Below, in pieces: positions 60,737 to 64,000 of a stretch of DNA of 64,000 nt. Every line of letters begins with the position of its first letter. Position 1 is the stretch's first letter. The notes beneath the pieces are model-generated. The model searched no databases, was not told the DNA's origin, and saw nothing but the letters and a program-made list of their open reading frames with translations. This DNA comes from Byssothecium circinans (lineage: Eukaryota; Ascomycota; Dothideomycetes; Pleosporales; Massarinaceae): NCBI GenBank assembly GCA_010015675.1, contig ML976984.1:118753-182752 (forward strand), written 5' to 3'. A program made the translations under genes and the position numbers.

Positions 60737-61249
60737 GTTAATGGTGGTGGTGGTGTACCAGTACGAGAGAATAGCTGGCGGCGATGAACACCAGCCCGCC
60801 GTCCAAAAATAGCCCGTTGTTGGACATTTCCAGAATAGCGCGACACTTGCGCTGGTTAGGCATAGCATAGGACCTCCACTCCACGTGAGCTCGCTAGATC
60901 GGCCCGTGGATTAATCCGAGCCGTGTTATGTTATACTGCACCAGTGTCCGCGCTACACTTCGGGCTGTGCAATCAGCCTTACCTCGACCACGATGGCTTG
61001 TCATTACCCCTCTAGCCCAAACCCACTGACACGGCAATAGAACTCGCGCACTCTCGCGCCGCATCGCCATCGGATTTGATCCTTAGGTATAGATCTGCGT
61101 CCTATCTCTTCGCATGCTGGCTGACCTTACTAGCCTAGGACTAAAGTGCTCAACAAGCCGCTGCCTCGTCTCTCGGCTAGGCTGCCGCGTCTGATCCCTA
61201 CTGAGATCCGTTCCTACCGCTTGCCCCCATCCAGCTCCAATGCGAAACA
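60737..61249. promoter_or_regulatory. Spacer between transposase and HET gene
   Basis: 513 bases containing the 5' flank of the transposase and the upstream region of the HET gene. No TIR or promoter motif identified with confidence. Confidence 0.4.

Positions 61250-64000
<2,751 letters not shown>

Noticed and set aside
60737..60868. N-terminal 44-residue extension of the transposase
   Set aside because: The extension is Cys/Trp-rich and unlike the DNA-binding region; the ATG at 60736 leads straight into a plausible helix.
58600..61000. Terminal inverted repeats for the DD35D element
   Set aside because: Shared words such as GGCTGTGC near both ends are in the same orientation, not inverted; no convincing TIR pair or TA duplication was found by eye.

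Overview
The window is nuclear DNA of a filamentous ascomycete. Many short introns (mostly 47-150 bases, GT..AG with CTAAC/CTAAT-like branch sites), fungus-specific families (CON7, ChAPs, Hir3, HET-NACHT-WD40) and a transposon relic whose stop codons look like repeat-induced point mutation (RIP) all point to Pezizomycotina. The gene styles are most like Dothideomycetes (Pleosporales), but that placement is a judgement by eye.

Layout. 0-3 kb: a heavily frameshifted O-methyltransferase pseudogene at the left edge, then non-coding DNA. 3-10 kb: a small RRM protein, a BTB protein with low-complexity tail, and a large ROG1-type DUF676 serine esterase. 10-13 kb: no recognisable gene. 13-31 kb is a compact housekeeping block: HIR3 (histone chaperone), a ChAPs cargo adaptor, RPS16, an Ats1-like RCC1 protein, RAD9 (9-1-1 clamp), an F-box/leucine-rich protein, and THI20 (thiamine synthesis/salvage fusion, 12 exons). 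31-33.6 kb: the DEAD-box helicase DBP2 with one unusually long internal intron. 33.6-49 kb is gene-poor: the only recognisable gene is the C2H2 regulator CON7, with about 9.5 kb empty upstream and 4.3 kb downstream. 49-52.7 kb: a mitochondrial PPR-like protein and RTF2. 54-57 kb: a basic hypothetical protein and a second BTB protein. 57.7-64 kb is accessory DNA: a stop-ridden Tc1/mariner relic, an intact DD35D pogo/Fot-type transposase, and a HET-NACHT-WD40 incompatibility/NLR-like gene carrying one in-frame stop and running off the right edge inside near-identical WD40 repeats.

Functional links. Most genes are unrelated housekeeping loci. Several are arranged as divergent pairs sharing short promoters (HIR3/ChAPs, RPS16/ATS1-like, RAD9/F-box). 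HIR3, RAD9 and RTF2 all act on chromatin or replication but are not clustered as a pathway. The most rewarding parts for follow-up are the DBP2 intron with its perfect hairpin, the WD40 repeat array with changes at presumed recognition positions, the transposon pair with contrasting decay, and the large empty space around CON7. I did not find a clearly new multi-gene system. No tRNA, rRNA, CRISPR or long terminal repeat was recognised. All exon boundaries are hand-derived from phase, splice consensus and family conservation.
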